64,000 bases of DNA from Streptantibioticus ferralitis (lineage in GTDB: Bacteria > Actinomycetota > Actinomycetes > Streptomycetales > Streptomycetaceae), in NCBI RefSeq assembly GCF_029223525.1, contig NZ_JARHTQ010000009.1, forward strand, positions 62,001-126,000, given 5' to 3'. The translations under genes were made by a program, and so were the position numbers. The notes below the pieces were generated by a model that was given only the letters and a program-made list of their open reading frames with translations, had not been told where the DNA came from and ran no database searches. Below are positions 25,545-35,084 of this stretch, in pieces. The stretch's first letter is position 1. Each line of letters begins with the position of its first letter.

Positions 25545-28415
25545 CTACTCGGGCTGCTCCGCGACAGCCGCCTTCTTCGCCGCCGTCGTCTTGGCGGCGG
25601 TCGTCTTGGCGGCGGTCTTCTTGGTGGTCGTCTTCTTGGCCGCGGTCTTCTTCGCCGCCGTGGTCTTCTTCGCGGCGGCCGTGGTCTTCTTGGCCGTCGT
25701 CCTCTTGGCGGCGGCCTTCTTCGCCGGGGCCTTCTTCGCCGGTCCCTTGGCGCGCTTCTCCGCGAGCAGCTCGAAGCCGCGCTCCGGGCTGATCGTCTCC
25801 ACGTCGTCTTCCCGGCGCAGCGTCGCGTTGGTCTCGCCGTCGGTGACATACGGGCCGAACCGGCCGTCCTTGACCACCACCGGCTTTCCGCTGGTCGGGT
25901 CGGTGCCCAGCTCCTTCAGCGGCGGCTTGGCGGCGGCCCGGCCGCGCTGCTTGGGCTGCGCGTAGATGGCCAGCGACTCATCCAGGGTGATGGTGAAGAG
26001 CTGCTCCTCGGTCTCCAGCGAGCGCGAGTCGGTGCCCTTCTTCAGGTACGGGCCGTAGCGGCCGTTCTGCGCGGTGATCTCGGTGCCGGACTCCGGGTCG
26101 ACGCCCACGACACGCGGCAGCGACATCAGCTTCAGCGCGTCCTCAAGCGTCACGGTGTCCAGCGACATCGACTTGAACAGCGACGCGGTACGCGGCTTGA
26201 CCGCGTTCTTGCCGGTCTTGGGGGTGTCCTCGGGCAGCACCTCGGTCACATACGGCCCGTAGCGCCCGTCCTTGGCGACGATCGGACGGCCGGACTGCGG
26301 GTCCGTGCCCAGCTCGAAGTCGCCGCTGGGCTTGGCCAGCAGTTGCTCCGCGTACTCGACGGTCAGCTCGTCCGGCGGCAGATCGGCGGGCACGTCGGCG
26401 CGCTGGCTGCCTTCCTCGCCCTTCGCGCCCCGCTCGACGTACGGCCCGTACCGGCCGACGCGCAGCACGATGTCGTCGCCGACGGGGAAGGACGAGACCT
26501 CCCGGGCGTCGATCGCGCCCAGGTCGGTGACCAGTTCCTTCAGGCCGCCGAGGTGGTCGCCGTCGCCGTTGCCCGCCTCCGCGGCGCCGCCCTCGGTGCC
26601 CTCGCCGAAGTAGAACCGGCGCAGCCACGGAACGGCCTGGGCCTCGCCGCGTGCGATGCGGTCGAGGTCGTCCTCCATCTTGGCGGTGAAGTCGTAGTCG
26701 ACGAGCCGGCCGAAGTGCTTCTCCAGCAGGCCGACCACGGCGAAGCTCAGGAACGACGGAACGAGCGCCGTGCCCTTCTTGAAGACATAACCGCGGTCCA
26801 GGATCGTGCCGATGATCGACGCGTAGGTGGACGGGCGGCCGATCTCGCGGTCTTCGAGCTCCTTGACCAGCGACGCCTCGGTGTAGCGGGCCGGGGCCTT
26901 GGTGGCGTGCCCGTCGGCCTCGATGTGCTCGGCGGCCAGCGGGTCGCCCTCGGCGACCTGCGGCAGCCGACGCTCACGGTCGTCCAGCTCGGCGTTGGGG
27001 TCGTCGGCGCCCTCGACGTAGGCCTTCATGAAGCCGTGGAACGTGATGATCTTGCCGGAGGCGGAGAACTCGGCGTTCCGGCCGGCCCACTGTCCACCTT
27101 CGGCGGCGCATCGGCCGCCGACCTTGACGGTGACCGACTGGCCGACCGCGTCCTTCATCTGGGAGGCGACGGTGCGCATCCAGATCAGCTCGTAGAGCCG
27201 GAACTGGTCGCCGGTGAGGCGGGTCTCGGCCGGGGTGCGGAAGCGGTCGCCGGAGGGGCGAATCGCCTCGTGCGCCTCCTGGGCGTTCTTGACCTTGGAC
27301 GCGTACGTGCGCGGCTTGTCCGGCAGGTAGTCGGCGCCGTAGAGCTCGGTGACCTGCGAGCGGGCGGCGGCGATCGCGGTGTCCGACAGCGTGGTGGAGT
27401 CGGTACGCATGTAGGTGATGAAGCCGTTCTCATACAGCTTCTGCGCCACCTGCATGGTCACCTTGGCGCCCATGCCCAGCTTGCGGCTGGCCTCCTGCTG
27501 CAGCGTGGTGGTACGGAACGGGGCGTACGGGGACCGGCGGTACGGCTTGGACTCGACGGACCGTACGGAGAACTGGCTGTCCGCGAGGGCGGCGGCGAGT
27601 GCCCGGGCGCCCGCCTCGTCCAGGTGGAGCACGTCGGCGCCCGGCTTGAGCCGGCCGTTCGGGCCGAAGTCCCGGCCCTGGGCGACCCTGCGGCCGTCGA
27701 CGCTGGTCAGTCGGGCGCCGAAGGTGCCGGGGTCGGTCTTGTCACCGGCCCGGCCGGTGCCGAAGGTGCCGGTGAGGTCCCAGTACTCGGCGGAGTTGAA
27801 GGCGATCCGCTCCCGCTCGCGCTCGACCACGAGGCGGGTGGCGACCGACTGCACCCGGCCGGCCGACAGCCGTGGCATGACCTTCTTCCACAGCACCGGG
27901 GAGACCTCGTAGCCGTACAGCCGGTCGAGGATGCGGCGGGTCTCCTGGGCGTCGACCAGGCGCTTGTTCAGCTCGCGCGGGTTGGCCACCGCCTCCTGGA
28001 TCGCGTGCTTGGTGATCTCGTGGAAGACCATCCGGCGCACCGGGACCTTGGGCTTGAGGACTTCCTGCAGGTGCCAGGCGATGGCTTCGCCCTCGCGGTC
28101 CTCATCGGTGGCGAGGAGGAGTTCGTCAGCGTCGGCGAGCAGCTCCTTGAGCTTCTTGACCTGGCTCTTCTTGTCGCTGTTGACGACGTAGATCGGCTGG
28201 AAGTCGTGCTCGACGTCGACGCCGAGACGGCGGACCTCGCCGGTGTACTTGTCGGGCACCTCGGCGGCCCCGTTCGGCAGGTCGCGGATGTGCCCCACGC
28301 TCGCCTCAACCACGTACCCGGGACCCAGGTAGCCCTTGATCGTCTTCGCCTTGGCAGGCGACTCGACGATGACTAGGCGGTGGCCGCCCTGCGCGGTGTC
28401 GGTGGTCGGGGACAA
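25545..28415 (-). CDS. topA: DNA topoisomerase I
   Basis: 956 residues, type IA enzyme that relaxes negative supercoils. The Toprim domain has LVIVESPAKAKTIKGYLG and ATDEDREGEAIAWH. The active-site tyrosine lies in GFITYMRTDSTT near residue 335. The C-terminal region carries four FGPYV/YGPYV-type repeats, as in actinobacterial enzymes lacking zinc fingers. It ends in a ~60-residue Lys/Ala/Thr tail (AKKTTAAKKTAAKKTT) that in Streptomyces TopA supports processivity. The start MSPTTDTAQGGHRLVIVE fits the family. It is monocistronic, with its promoter in the 178 bp upstream. Confidence 0.96.
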   Translation of the reverse strand: MSPTTDTAQGGHRLVIVESPAKAKTIKGYLGPGYVVEASVGHIRDLPNGAAEVPDKYTGEVRRLGVDVEHDFQPIYVVNSDKKSQVKKLKELLADADELLLATDEDREGEAIAWHLQEVLKPKVPVRRMVFHEITKHAIQEAVANPRELNKRLVDAQETRRILDRLYGYEVSPVLWKKVMPRLSAGRVQSVATRLVVERERERIAFNSAEYWDLTGTFGTGRAGDKTDPGTFGARLTSVDGRRVAQGRDFGPNGRLKPGADVLHLDEAGARALAAALADSQFSVRSVESKPYRRSPYAPFRTTTLQQEASRKLGMGAKVTMQVAQKLYENGFITYMRTDSTTLSDTAIAAARSQVTELYGADYLPDKPRTYASKVKNAQEAHEAIRPSGDRFRTPAETRLTGDQFRLYELIWMRTVASQMKDAVGQSVTVKVGGRCAAEGGQWAGRNAEFSASGKIITFHGFMKAYVEGADDPNAELDDRERRLPQVAEGDPLAAEHIEADGHATKAPARYTEASLVKELEDREIGRPSTYASIIGTILDRGYVFKKGTALVPSFLSFAVVGLLEKHFGRLVDYDFTAKMEDDLDRIARGEAQAVPWLRRFYFGEGTEGGAAEAGNGDGDHLGGLKELVTDLGAIDAREVSSFPVGDDIVLRVGRYGPYVERGAKGEEGSQRADVPADLPPDELTVEYAEQLLAKPSGDFELGTDPQSGRPIVAKDGRYGPYVTEVLPEDTPKTGKNAVKPRTASLFKSMSLDTVTLEDALKLMSLPRVVGVDPESGTEITAQNGRYGPYLKKGTDSRSLETEEQLFTITLDESLAIYAQPKQRGRAAAKPPLKELGTDPTSGKPVVVKDGRFGPYVTDGETNATLRREDDVETISPERGFELLAEKRAKGPAKKAPAKKAAAKRTTAKKTTAAAKKTTAAKKTAAKKTTTKKTAAKTTAAKTTAAKKAAVAEQPE

Positions 28416-28593
28416 CTTCGGCTCTCTCTCCGGATCGAAAGGGTGACGCTGCGGAGTGTGACCGTAACCCAGCCCCCCGTGTCAAACGGGAAAAGTCCAC
28501 AACGCCACTCGAACGGTAACCCGACAGTCGGGCTTTCTGCCCCACGGCCCACCCTGCCGGATGGCTTCCGGCCGCGCCCGCGCACCGCCCCGG

Positions 28594-30144
28594 TCAGTCC
28601 ATCGGCTCGATAAATCCCTGTTCAACGAGGAGGCGGATAGCGGCCGGGGTGCGGTCGCGCAGTACGACCGGATCTTCCCCGAGCAACTGCGCGATCGCGT
28701 CCAGAATCCGTCCGGCGGTCAGTGTCCCGTCACAGACTCCGGCGAAGCCGGCGCCGACCGTGTCCACCTTCGTAGCCCGTCGCATACCCCGATTTGACCT
28801 GAGCACAACATGCTCGGGGTCCTCGGAACCGGGCAGTCCGACCTGTTCCTGGACCACCTCGTCGGCCAGCCGGAAGCGGGCCGCGAGCAGTGCCGCGTCG
28901 TCATGGGCGCGCAGGAAGTCCTGGCGTTCGAACCACCTCTTGATCTCCGGGCCCAGCGGCTGCTCGACCGGATGCGGCCACTCCTCCGCTGTGACGGACG
29001 GCATATCGGAACCCGAGTTCCGCAGCGTGATCCAGCCGAATCCCACGCCCTTGACCCTGCGGCGTTCGAATTCTTCCAGCCATGCGTCGTACCGGGCCGC
29101 GTAGCCGGCCGGATCGGAGCGGTGGTCGCCGCCGTCGCGCAGCCACAGTTCCGCGTACTGCGCCGGGTCCTGCACCTCGCGCTGGACGATCCACGCGTCA
29201 CAGCCGGATGGCACCCAGGAGGTGACGCGTTCCCGCCAGTCCTCGCCGTCCACGTGTTGCCAGTTGGCGAGCAGCTGGCAGTAGCCGCCCTCGGTGAGAT
29301 GGTCCGCCGCCTGTCGCACCAGCGTGCGGCACAGATCGTCGCCCGCCATACCGCCGTCGCGGTAGACGAAACGCTCACCCGGGGAGATCACGAACGGCGG
29401 GTTGGAGACGATCAGATCGAACCGCTCCTCACCCACCGGTTCGAACAGGCTGCCCAGCCTCAGGTCCGCCTCCCGCACCCCGGAAAGCGCGAGGGTGAGC
29501 CGGGCGAAGTGCAGGGCGCGCGGGTTGACGTCGGTCGCGGTGACGCGGGAGGCGTGCGGGGAGGCGTGCAGCGCCTGGATGCCGGAGCCGGTACCCAGGT
29601 CCAGCACGCGCGACACCGGGTTGCGGATGGTGATCCCGGACAGCGTCGTGGAGGCGCCACCCACACCGAGTACGAGCTCGGAACGGTTGACCGTGGCGCC
29701 CCCGGCCCCGATCCCTCCCGCCCCGCCCACCGCGCAGCCCAGGTCGGACACGATCCACCAGTCCTCGCCGGACTCGCCCGCGTAGGGGCGTACGTCGACG
29801 GTGGCCCGCACGCCGTCGCCGTCCTCCGCCACGGGGCACAGCCAGCCGTCGGCGAGGGCGTCCTCCAGCGGGAGCGCGGCGCGGGCCTGCTCCCTGGAAA
29901 CCGGCTGCTGCAACAGGAACAGCCGGACGAGGGTCTCCAACGGGCTGCCGCCGCGTGTCCCGCGCAGCGCCGGAACGGTCTCGCTACGGGACAGCGCCGT
30001 GTACGCCGTGACGCCGAGCAGATCGAGACAGCCGTCGGCGGTGAAGGCGGCGGCCCGTAGCGCGTCGCGCAGACGGGCGGTGCGGTCGGGGTCCGCGATC
30101 GGGAGGCCGGGGACGCTGCTGGCACTGAGGCTGTTCTGGCTCAC
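28594..30144 (-). CDS. Class I SAM-dependent methyltransferase (HemK/MTS-like)
   Basis: 516 residues. The centre has a Rossmann methyltransferase domain: SRVLDLGTGSGIQALHASPH (SAM motif I), VTATDVNPRALHFARLTL, and LIVSNPPFVISPG (motif IV, NPPF). NPPF motifs are used to modify amide or exocyclic nitrogens in proteins, rRNA or DNA. Unusually long N- and C-terminal domains flank it, and the family is conserved next to topA in Streptomyces. The substrate is unknown. It is downstream of the lipoprotein gene, with a GC-rich palindrome (30168-30205) in the gap. Confidence 0.8.
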   Translation of the reverse strand: MSQNSLSASSVPGLPIADPDRTARLRDALRAAAFTADGCLDLLGVTAYTALSRSETVPALRGTRGGSPLETLVRLFLLQQPVSREQARAALPLEDALADGWLCPVAEDGDGVRATVDVRPYAGESGEDWWIVSDLGCAVGGAGGIGAGGATVNRSELVLGVGGASTTLSGITIRNPVSRVLDLGTGSGIQALHASPHASRVTATDVNPRALHFARLTLALSGVREADLRLGSLFEPVGEERFDLIVSNPPFVISPGERFVYRDGGMAGDDLCRTLVRQAADHLTEGGYCQLLANWQHVDGEDWRERVTSWVPSGCDAWIVQREVQDPAQYAELWLRDGGDHRSDPAGYAARYDAWLEEFERRRVKGVGFGWITLRNSGSDMPSVTAEEWPHPVEQPLGPEIKRWFERQDFLRAHDDAALLAARFRLADEVVQEQVGLPGSEDPEHVVLRSNRGMRRATKVDTVGAGFAGVCDGTLTAGRILDAIAQLLGEDPVVLRDRTPAAIRLLVEQGFIEPMD

Positions 30145-30312
30145 GGTGTCATTCTCCCGGACATGGACCCGGCCGGGCGCCCCCTGAACGGGTCACCCGG
30201 CCGGGCCGTGGCCCGACGTCCGCCGGTCAGCCCATTCAGGGCGCGCCCGGCGGCACGGGGCGCGCCGGACGGATCCCGGCCGCGACCGGCGCTCGGCCCG
30301 TCACGGCCGCGC

Positions 30313-31008
30313 TCAGCTCGACTTGGACGGCGCGGCGGAGGCCGAGCCGGACGGGTGCGAGGAGGGCTTGGCGGACGGGTGCGCCGACGAGCTCGCCGAC
30401 GGCGTCTGGGAGCTTTCGGGGTTGCCCGCCGCGCCGGAGGGTGAGTTCGCGGCGCCCGCCGCGGGGGACGGCTTCTGGCAGCCGGGCTGCTTGGCCATCG
30501 CCTTGCCGACGTCACCGGACTGCAACTTGTTCAGCGCGTCGTCGCCGCTCTTGCCGACGTTGCTGAGTTGGCCGACGACGCCCTTGAGGCCGTCCGCGAA
30601 CTTGCCCTGGTCGCTGGTGTTCAGACCATCGACGTCCTTCTTGAGGGTGCCGTACGCGCCAGCCGTGTCGTTCAGCTGCTTGACGGCGTTCTGCTGCAGC
30701 GTCGCTCCGTTGTTGACGGGCGGTGCACCCGCCTTGTCCACCGCGTCGGCCAACGCCTTGTACGCGCTGGAAATCTGCGAGAACGCCGCCGAGTCGGTGT
30801 TCTTCACGTCCTCGGGCTTGTGGTCGCCGCTGGAGACCGACGCGATGGAGTTGCTGGCGTCCTGAATCTTCTTCAGCTGGGGTTGCACCTGGTCGCAGAC
30901 CGACTTGGCGTACTTGTCGACCTTGTCGTTCGAGCTGCTGCTGCACCCCGCGAGCGCCAGCGTCAAAGTCGCCGCACCGGTCGTTACGGCCATGAGCTTC
31001 TTGTTCAC
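30313..31008 (-). CDS. Secreted small lipoprotein of unknown function
   Basis: 231 residues from GTG 31008, preceded by GGAAGGGA; longer in-frame starts cross the poly-C region. The signal peptide ends LTLALAGCSS with C22 as lipid anchor. The mature part is helical and Asn/Asp/Lys rich (VCDQVQPQLKKIQDASNSI, QISSAYKALADAVDKAG), like a four-helix or coiled domain. A Ser/Pro/Ala-rich C-terminal tail of ~55 residues follows, typical of cell-wall-spanning segments. No enzyme motif is seen. It is conserved between topA and hppA in Streptomyces, as far as I recall. Confidence 0.8.
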   Translation of the reverse strand: MNKKLMAVTTGAATLTLALAGCSSSSNDKVDKYAKSVCDQVQPQLKKIQDASNSIASVSSGDHKPEDVKNTDSAAFSQISSAYKALADAVDKAGAPPVNNGATLQQNAVKQLNDTAGAYGTLKKDVDGLNTSDQGKFADGLKGVVGQLSNVGKSGDDALNKLQSGDVGKAMAKQPGCQKPSPAAGAANSPSGAAGNPESSQTPSASSSAHPSAKPSSHPSGSASAAPSKSS

Positions 31009-31172
31009 CGGGTGAGTCCCTTCCGTGGCTCTACGGCCCCGGAACATACACGGAGAACCGGGAGCGCTCGCGAGTCGATCAACCGGTACGCCCGGTATCA
31101 CCGCCAATTGCACCACGCCAAGGGCGCCAAGTGACGCTTCTCGCACGGGGGCGGGGGGCGGTGCCCACACCA

Positions 31173-31189
31173 CCCCCCCCCCCCCCCCC
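31173..31189. repeat. Homopolymer of 17 cytosines
   Basis: An uninterrupted C17 run lies in the 215-bp gap between hppA (stop 31224) and the lipoprotein gene (start 31008), 165 bases upstream of the latter. G-rich runs flank it on the left. Such a tract is prone to slippage and to sequencing error. Confidence 0.9.
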
Positions 31190-31223
31190 GCCCCGGTATT
31201 GACGCTGTGCCGGAGCTCCCGGG

Positions 31224-33626
31224 TTAGGACACCACCGCCGGGTCGGCCGAACGGGCAGCCTTCTCGCTGTTGTCTTCGTCACCCACGGCGATTCCGCGCC
31301 GCTTGGAGACGTAGACCGCACCGGTGATCACGGCCAGTGCGAGGGCCGCGACACCGATGCGCAGCGGCAGGCTCGCCTTGTCCCCGTAGGAGTAGGTGAC
31401 GATGGCCTGCGCGATGAGCAGCGAGACCAGGTTCATCACCTTCAGCAGCGGGTTGATGGCCGGTCCCGCGGTGTCCTTGAACGGGTCACCGACCGTGTCG
31501 CCGATCACCGTCGCGGCGTGGGCGTCGCTGCCCTTGCCTCCGTGGTGGCCGTCCTCGACCAGCTTCTTGGCGTTGTCCCAGGCACCACCGGAGTTGGCCA
31601 GGAAGACCGCCATCAGCGTGCCCGTGCCGATGGCGCCCGCGAGGTACGAGCCGAGCGAGCCGACACCGAGCGCGAAGCCGACGGCGATCGGCGCCAGCAC
31701 CGCCAGCAGCCCGGGCGTGGCCAGCTCGCGCAGCGCGTCCTTGGTGCAGATGTCCACCACCCGGCCGTACTCCGGCTTCTCGCTGTAGTCCATGATCCCC
31801 GGGTGCTCACGGAACTGGCGGCGCACCTCGAAGACCACCGAACCCGCCGACCTGGACACCGCGTTGATGGCGAGCCCGGAGAACAGGAAGACGACCGCCG
31901 CGCCGAGCAGCAGCCCGACGAGGTTGTTCGGCTGCGAGATGTCCAGGCTCAGGGCCAGACCGTGGGCGGCCGGGCCGACGCTGTCCTTCGCCGTGTTGAT
32001 GGCGTCGGTGAACGAGCCGAACAGCGCGGTGGCGGCCAGCACCGCCGTGGCGATGGCGATGCCCTTGGTGATGGCCTTGGTGGTGTTGCCGACCGCGTCG
32101 AGGTTGGTGAGCACCTGGGCGCCCTCGCCCTCGACGTCACCGGACATCTCGGCGATGCCCTGTGCGTTGTCGGAGACCGGGCCGAAGGTGTCCATCGCCA
32201 CGATCACGCCGACGGTGGTGAGCAGACCGGTACCGGCCAGCGCCACCGAGAACAGCGCCAGCATCAGCGAGCCGCTGCCGAGCAGGAACGCGCCGTACAC
32301 GGCCAGGCCGATCAGCACCGCCGAGTAGACCGCGGACTCCAGACCGAGCGAGACCCCGGCGAGCACCACGGTGGCCGGGCCGGTCAGCGAGGTCTTGCCG
32401 ACATCGCGTACCGGACGGCGGTTGGTCTCGGTGAAGTAGCCGGTGAGCTGCTGGATGAGGGCGGCGAGCACGATGCCGATGGCGACCGCGACCAGGGCCA
32501 GGATCCGCGGGTTGCCGCTGTGGCCGGTGATCGAGGCCGGAACGCCCTTCAGATCGGCGAAGCGCGCGGGCAGGTAGACGAATACCGCGGCCACCACGAG
32601 AGCCAGGGAGATCGCCGCGGAGATGAAGAACCCGCGATTGATCGCGGTCATTCCACTTCGATCACGGCGACGCGGCGCGACGGCGAAGATTCCGATCATC
32701 GCAGTGATCACACCGATTGCCGGGACGAGCAGCGGAAATGCCAGCCCTGAATTACCGAAGGCGGCCTTGCCCAAGATCAGTGCGGCGACCAGGGTCACCG
32801 CGTAACTCTCGAACAGGTCAGCCGCCATACCGGCGCAGTCGCCGACGTTGTCGCCCACGTTGTCCGCGATGGTCGCGGCGTTGCGCGGGTCGTCCTCCGG
32901 GATGCCCTGCTCGACCTTGCCGACCAGGTCCGCGCCGACATCCGCGGCCTTGGTGAAGATGCCGCCGCCGACCCGCATGAACATCGCGAGCAGCGCGGCT
33001 CCGAAGCCGAAGCCCTCCAGCACCTTCGGGGCGTCCGCCTTGTAGACGAGCACGACCACGGACGCGCCGAGCAGGCCGAGGCCCACGGTGCACATGCCGA
33101 CCACACCGCCGGTACGGAAGGCGATCTTCATCGCACGGTGCGAGACGGTCGTCAGGTCGGCCGCGGGGGCGTCGGGGCCCGGCGTCGCCGCGCGGGCGGC
33201 GGCGGCCACCCGGACGTTGCTGCGTACCGCCAGCCACATGCCGAGGTAGCCGGTGGAGGCCGAGAAGACGGCACCCACCAGGAAGAACGCCGAACGCCCG
33301 ATGCGCTGCGTCCAGTTGTCCGCGGGCAGCAGCATCAGCAGGAAGAAGACCGCGATGGCGAACACGCCGAGGGTGCGCAACTGCCGCTTGAGGTAGGCGT
33401 TCGCGCCTTCCTGTACGGCAGCGGCGATCTGCTTCATCGCCTCGGTGCCCTCGTCGGCGGCGAGCACCTGGCGGACCAGGGCGACCGCGACGAACAGCGC
33501 GACAACGGCGACGGCGGCGATGACCAGTACGAGGTTGCGGTTGCCGCCGGTCAGTACGGCCGCCGCTGCGAGCGGTGGGTGAAGCTGGGTCAGGTCCTGC
33601 ACGTGAGGGGTGAGAGGCCCCGCCAT
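31224..33626 (-). CDS. hppA: Membrane proton-translocating pyrophosphatase
   Basis: 800 residues from ATG 33626, with AAGGAGG directly upstream. About sixteen membrane segments are present. The pyrophosphate-binding loop shows KAADVGADLVGKVEQGIPEDDPRN and the downstream acidic loops DNVGDNVGDCAGMAADLFE and GDTVGDPFKDTAGPAINPL. The segment GNTTKAITKG has Lys where K+-dependent enzymes have Ala, so this is the K+-independent, H+-pumping class. It hydrolyses PPi in the cytoplasm and exports protons. It is transcribed alone; 244 bp upstream of the start lies a perfect inverted repeat. Confidence 0.96.
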   Translation of the reverse strand: MAGPLTPHVQDLTQLHPPLAAAAVLTGGNRNLVLVIAAVAVVALFVAVALVRQVLAADEGTEAMKQIAAAVQEGANAYLKRQLRTLGVFAIAVFFLLMLLPADNWTQRIGRSAFFLVGAVFSASTGYLGMWLAVRSNVRVAAAARAATPGPDAPAADLTTVSHRAMKIAFRTGGVVGMCTVGLGLLGASVVVLVYKADAPKVLEGFGFGAALLAMFMRVGGGIFTKAADVGADLVGKVEQGIPEDDPRNAATIADNVGDNVGDCAGMAADLFESYAVTLVAALILGKAAFGNSGLAFPLLVPAIGVITAMIGIFAVAPRRRDRSGMTAINRGFFISAAISLALVVAAVFVYLPARFADLKGVPASITGHSGNPRILALVAVAIGIVLAALIQQLTGYFTETNRRPVRDVGKTSLTGPATVVLAGVSLGLESAVYSAVLIGLAVYGAFLLGSGSLMLALFSVALAGTGLLTTVGVIVAMDTFGPVSDNAQGIAEMSGDVEGEGAQVLTNLDAVGNTTKAITKGIAIATAVLAATALFGSFTDAINTAKDSVGPAAHGLALSLDISQPNNLVGLLLGAAVVFLFSGLAINAVSRSAGSVVFEVRRQFREHPGIMDYSEKPEYGRVVDICTKDALRELATPGLLAVLAPIAVGFALGVGSLGSYLAGAIGTGTLMAVFLANSGGAWDNAKKLVEDGHHGGKGSDAHAATVIGDTVGDPFKDTAGPAINPLLKVMNLVSLLIAQAIVTYSYGDKASLPLRIGVAALALAVITGAVYVSKRRGIAVGDEDNSEKAARSADPAVVS

Positions 33627-33869
33627 TCGTCCTCCTTGACGTTTGGCACGTGGGCGCGCGGCTCCTGCGACTGCAACAGCCGCGGCGCTCAGGCTGCTTG
33701 AGCTAACTGAGCAAAGATGGACGGATTGTAGGTAGTGGGAACGGATCAAAACAGAGCGCAGGAACGAGAATTCGCCGGTGACGCGCGTGCGGTACGGGCT
33801 GGCAATTTTCGGAAGCGTTCCAGAAATCACCGCTTACGGTGAACGGCGAGGCGCCGGGTAGACCCCGAA

Positions 33870-33890
33870 TTGATCACTGGTATTGATCAA
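33870..33890. promoter_or_regulatory. Inverted repeat TTGATCA-N7-TGATCAA upstream of hppA
   Basis: Perfect 7-bp arms with a 7-bp spacer give a centre-to-centre distance of 14 bases, between one and two helical turns. It is typical of a dimeric repressor or activator site. Candidate target is the hppA promoter; the regulator is unknown. Confidence 0.45.
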
Positions 33891-33947
33891 GGGGTTGACC
33901 GCGGAGATCTTGAGCGCACCGTGGGCGCGTCCCGGGCACACGAAAAA

Positions 33948-33965
33948 GGCGCCCCGCAGGGCGCC
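33948..33965 (-). terminator. Terminator of the anti-sigma factor transcript
   Basis: GGCGCCC and GGGCGCC enclose CGCA. Read on the minus strand the stem is followed by five Ts (TTTTTCG), an intrinsic terminator 57 bases past the gene's stop. Confidence 0.8.
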
Positions 33966-34022
33966 GGATGATCGGGAAGATCGAAAGTCGAGAACCGGGG
34001 GCGGGCGGCCGACCCGCCCGCG

Positions 34023-34493
34023 CTACGGGAGCTCGACCGTGGGCGTGGTCGGCCAGCTCATACGGATGACGCCGCCGCCCGGCCCGGAGACGACCTCGAC
34101 GTCGTCCACCAGCCCGCTGATCACCGCGAGGCCCATCGTGCCCTCGTCCTCACCCTCCTCGGACCCGGACTCCCCGGAAGCCCCGGGGGCCGGGTGCCCG
34201 GAGGCCTCATCACCGGCGCGGGCCCCGGGCCCGGAAGGTGTCTCCGGCACTTCGTCCCCGACCTCGATGGAGAACTTCTTCTCCTCCTCGGTCAGCACGA
34301 CGCGCACCGGCATGTCGACACCGTTGCTGCGGTGCAGCCCGACCGCGCGCGTGCAGGCCTCGCCGACGGCGAGCCTGACCTCGTCGAGTACGGCCTCGTC
34401 CACCCCCGCACGGCGCGCCACCGCGGCCGCCACCAGGCGTGCGGTGCGGACGTGCTCAGGCAGGGCGCTGAAGCGCAGTTCAACGGTGGCCAT
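34023..34493 (-). CDS. Anti-sigma factor kinase of the SpoIIAB/RsbW type, partner of BldG
   Basis: 156 residues. The HATPase fold has the N-box LDEVRLAVGEACTRAVGL and a C-terminal GTMGLAVISGLVDDVEV that stands for the ATP-lid glycine motif. An acidic Gly/Ser/Glu insertion (~residues 88-115) separates them. Such proteins bind sigma factors and phosphorylate their STAS antagonists. It lies 120 bp downstream of bldG, as in other Streptomyces, where it is known as the adjacent anti-sigma factor (SCO3548-like). It likely transmits BldG state to stress or developmental sigma factors. Confidence 0.9.
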   Translation of the reverse strand: MATVELRFSALPEHVRTARLVAAAVARRAGVDEAVLDEVRLAVGEACTRAVGLHRSNGVDMPVRVVLTEEEKKFSIEVGDEVPETPSGPGARAGDEASGHPAPGASGESGSEEGEDEGTMGLAVISGLVDDVEVVSGPGGGVIRMSWPTTPTVELP

Positions 34494-34613
34494 GGCCTCC
34501 CCCTCGGGCGAACGCGGGCGTGCTTGACAGGGGTCCGGGCTCCCAGCCAGGCCCGGTACCCCCGTACTCGGTCAAACAACGGAGATCACACTGACGACGC
34601 TACGCCGTCAGGG

Positions 34614-34955
34614 TCAGTCCGTCGCCGAGACAGCCTCTTGCACCGAGGTGTGGATCGGGAACACCTTGGTCAGACCGGTAATGCGGAAAATCTTCAGAAT
34701 GCGCTCCTGGTTGCACACCAGTCGAAGCGAGCCCTCATGGGCGCGCACGCGCTTGAGCCCGCCGACAAGCACACCAAGGCCGGTGGAGTCGAGGAAGTCC
34801 ACGCCCTCCATGTCCACGACCAAGTGGTAGCTGCCGTCGTTGACGAGCTCGACCAGCTGCTCGCGCAGCTTGGGCGCGGTGTATACATCAATCTCGCCAC
34901 CGACCTCGACGACCGTACGGTCGCCAACGGTCCGGGTCGACAGGGACAGGTCCAC
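34614..34955 (-). CDS. bldG: Anti-sigma-factor antagonist BldG
   Basis: 113 residues from GTG 34955 with GGAGG upstream. Length and sequence match S. coelicolor BldG almost residue for residue, as I recall ([20 protein letters not shown] ... [20 protein letters not shown]). The phosphorylation loop is D56-S57-T58-G59; Ser57 phosphorylation controls binding of anti-sigma factors. BldG is required for aerial growth and antibiotic production and acts upstream of several sigma factors. Divergent from the helicase gene, with a 129-bp shared promoter region. Confidence 0.97.
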   Translation of the reverse strand: MDLSLSTRTVGDRTVVEVGGEIDVYTAPKLREQLVELVNDGSYHLVVDMEGVDFLDSTGLGVLVGGLKRVRAHEGSLRLVCNQERILKIFRITGLTKVFPIHTSVQEAVSATD

Positions 34956-35084
34956 GGATCCTCCAGCACCTTGCATCGAGCGGTCGCCCCCCATGGATCG
35001 GCAGCCGCGATGGCATTCAATCACTTACCACCGGGCGAAGACGACGCCTTGAAGCGATTGTCCGTCATGCCGGTGACACACTGA

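Larger units (their letters stand above)
33627..34022. other. Intergenic region between hppA and the anti-sigma gene
   Basis: 396 bp without a gene. It contains the hppA leader and promoter region, an inverted repeat at 33870-33890 and the terminator of the bldG-side transcript at 33948-33965. The stretch 33700-33850 is less GC-rich than its surroundings. Confidence 0.6.

Noticed and set aside
26343-28376. Long plus-strand open frame opposite topA
   Set aside because: Shadow of topA with no recognisable protein.
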